Shown here: piece by piece, positions 5,397 through 5,411 of the stretch
How the letters are laid out: each line of letters opens with the position of its first letter
How positions within the stretch are numbered: the stretch's first letter is position 1
Assembly (NCBI GenBank): GCA_945869355.1
Contig: CAMBPA010000118.1
Coordinates: 1 to 5,411 of the forward strand
Reading direction: 5' to 3'
DNA length: 5,411 bases
Source: Bordetella parapertussis
GTDB taxonomy: Bacteria > Pseudomonadota > Gammaproteobacteria > Burkholderiales > Burkholderiaceae_B
Program-made: the position numbers and the translations under genes
The notes under the pieces: model-generated
The model's input: the letters and a program-made list of their open reading frames with translations, nothing else
Database searches by the model: none
Told to the model about the DNA's origin: nothing

Positions 5397-5411
5397 TGCT
5401 GCACTGCCGCA
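5397..5411 (+). repeat. Two TGCNGCA repeats just downstream of the rightward promoter
   Basis: TGCTGCA (5397-5403) and TGCCGCA (5405-5411) are separated by one C, giving an 8-bp spacing. They fall about 12-26 nt after the predicted transcription start, where a repressor could block elongation or the bases could belong to a leader. TGC-rich repeats are known targets of the PHB regulator PhaR near phasin genes; applying that here is only a guess. The array is cut by the window end. Confidence 0.35.

Noticed and set aside
5312..5411. ZTP (pfl) or THF riboswitch in the fhs leader
   Set aside because: Both classes are known near folate/one-carbon genes, but the roughly 60-100 nt leader lacks the conserved GC-rich core and CCGGGC-like pseudoknot segment of the ZTP motif, and I see no THF riboswitch core.
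5396..5411. ATG at 5396 as the start of a gene leaving the right edge
   Set aside because: Only five codons are visible and no Shine-Dalgarno sequence precedes it; it also overlaps the TGCNGCA repeats.

Overview
The window looks like ordinary core chromosome of a betaproteobacterium, most likely in Burkholderiales (Alcaligenaceae or Burkholderiaceae type). This rests on moderately high GC, the RhlE style of the helicase, and the neighbouring pair of an EI24-type membrane protein and a short CinA-like molybdopterin-binding protein that I remember from that group. A full-length monofunctional formate-tetrahydrofolate ligase is also present. No similarity search was possible, so the taxonomy is inference. 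I see no mobile element, CRISPR array, tRNA/rRNA, prophage or defence system.

Layout, left to right. (1) A DEAD-box RNA helicase (rhlE type, + strand) enters from outside the window; only a few N-terminal residues are missing. (2) Converging on it across 28 bp is a small thioredoxin-fold protein on the - strand. (3) Divergent from the thioredoxin gene, across a short AT-richer gap, is a polytopic EI24/CysZ-like membrane protein (+). (4) A CinA-N/MoaB-type molybdopterin-binding domain protein (+) follows 83 bp later. (5) Converging on it across only 10 bp is fhs (- strand), which runs almost to the right edge. (6) The last 100 bp is an upstream region with a good sigma70-type promoter pointing right, out of the window, back to back with the fhs leader.

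The genes do not form one pathway. They cover RNA remodelling (RhlE), a thiol-disulfide protein, a membrane protein, a nucleotide or cofactor-domain enzyme, and one-carbon metabolism (Fhs makes 10-formyl-THF). Coding density is very high, no gap exceeds about 100 bp, and no canonical intrinsic terminator is visible at either convergent junction.

I found no convincing new system. The items worth a second look are small-scale: a 20-bp perfect palindrome and other GC-rich hairpins in the helicase tail, a possible six-residue leader ORF whose stop overlaps a TTG start of the EI24 gene, a hairpin early in that gene, an anti-Shine-Dalgarno-like tract just before the fhs start, and a structured divergent promoter region with TGCNGCA repeats at the right edge.
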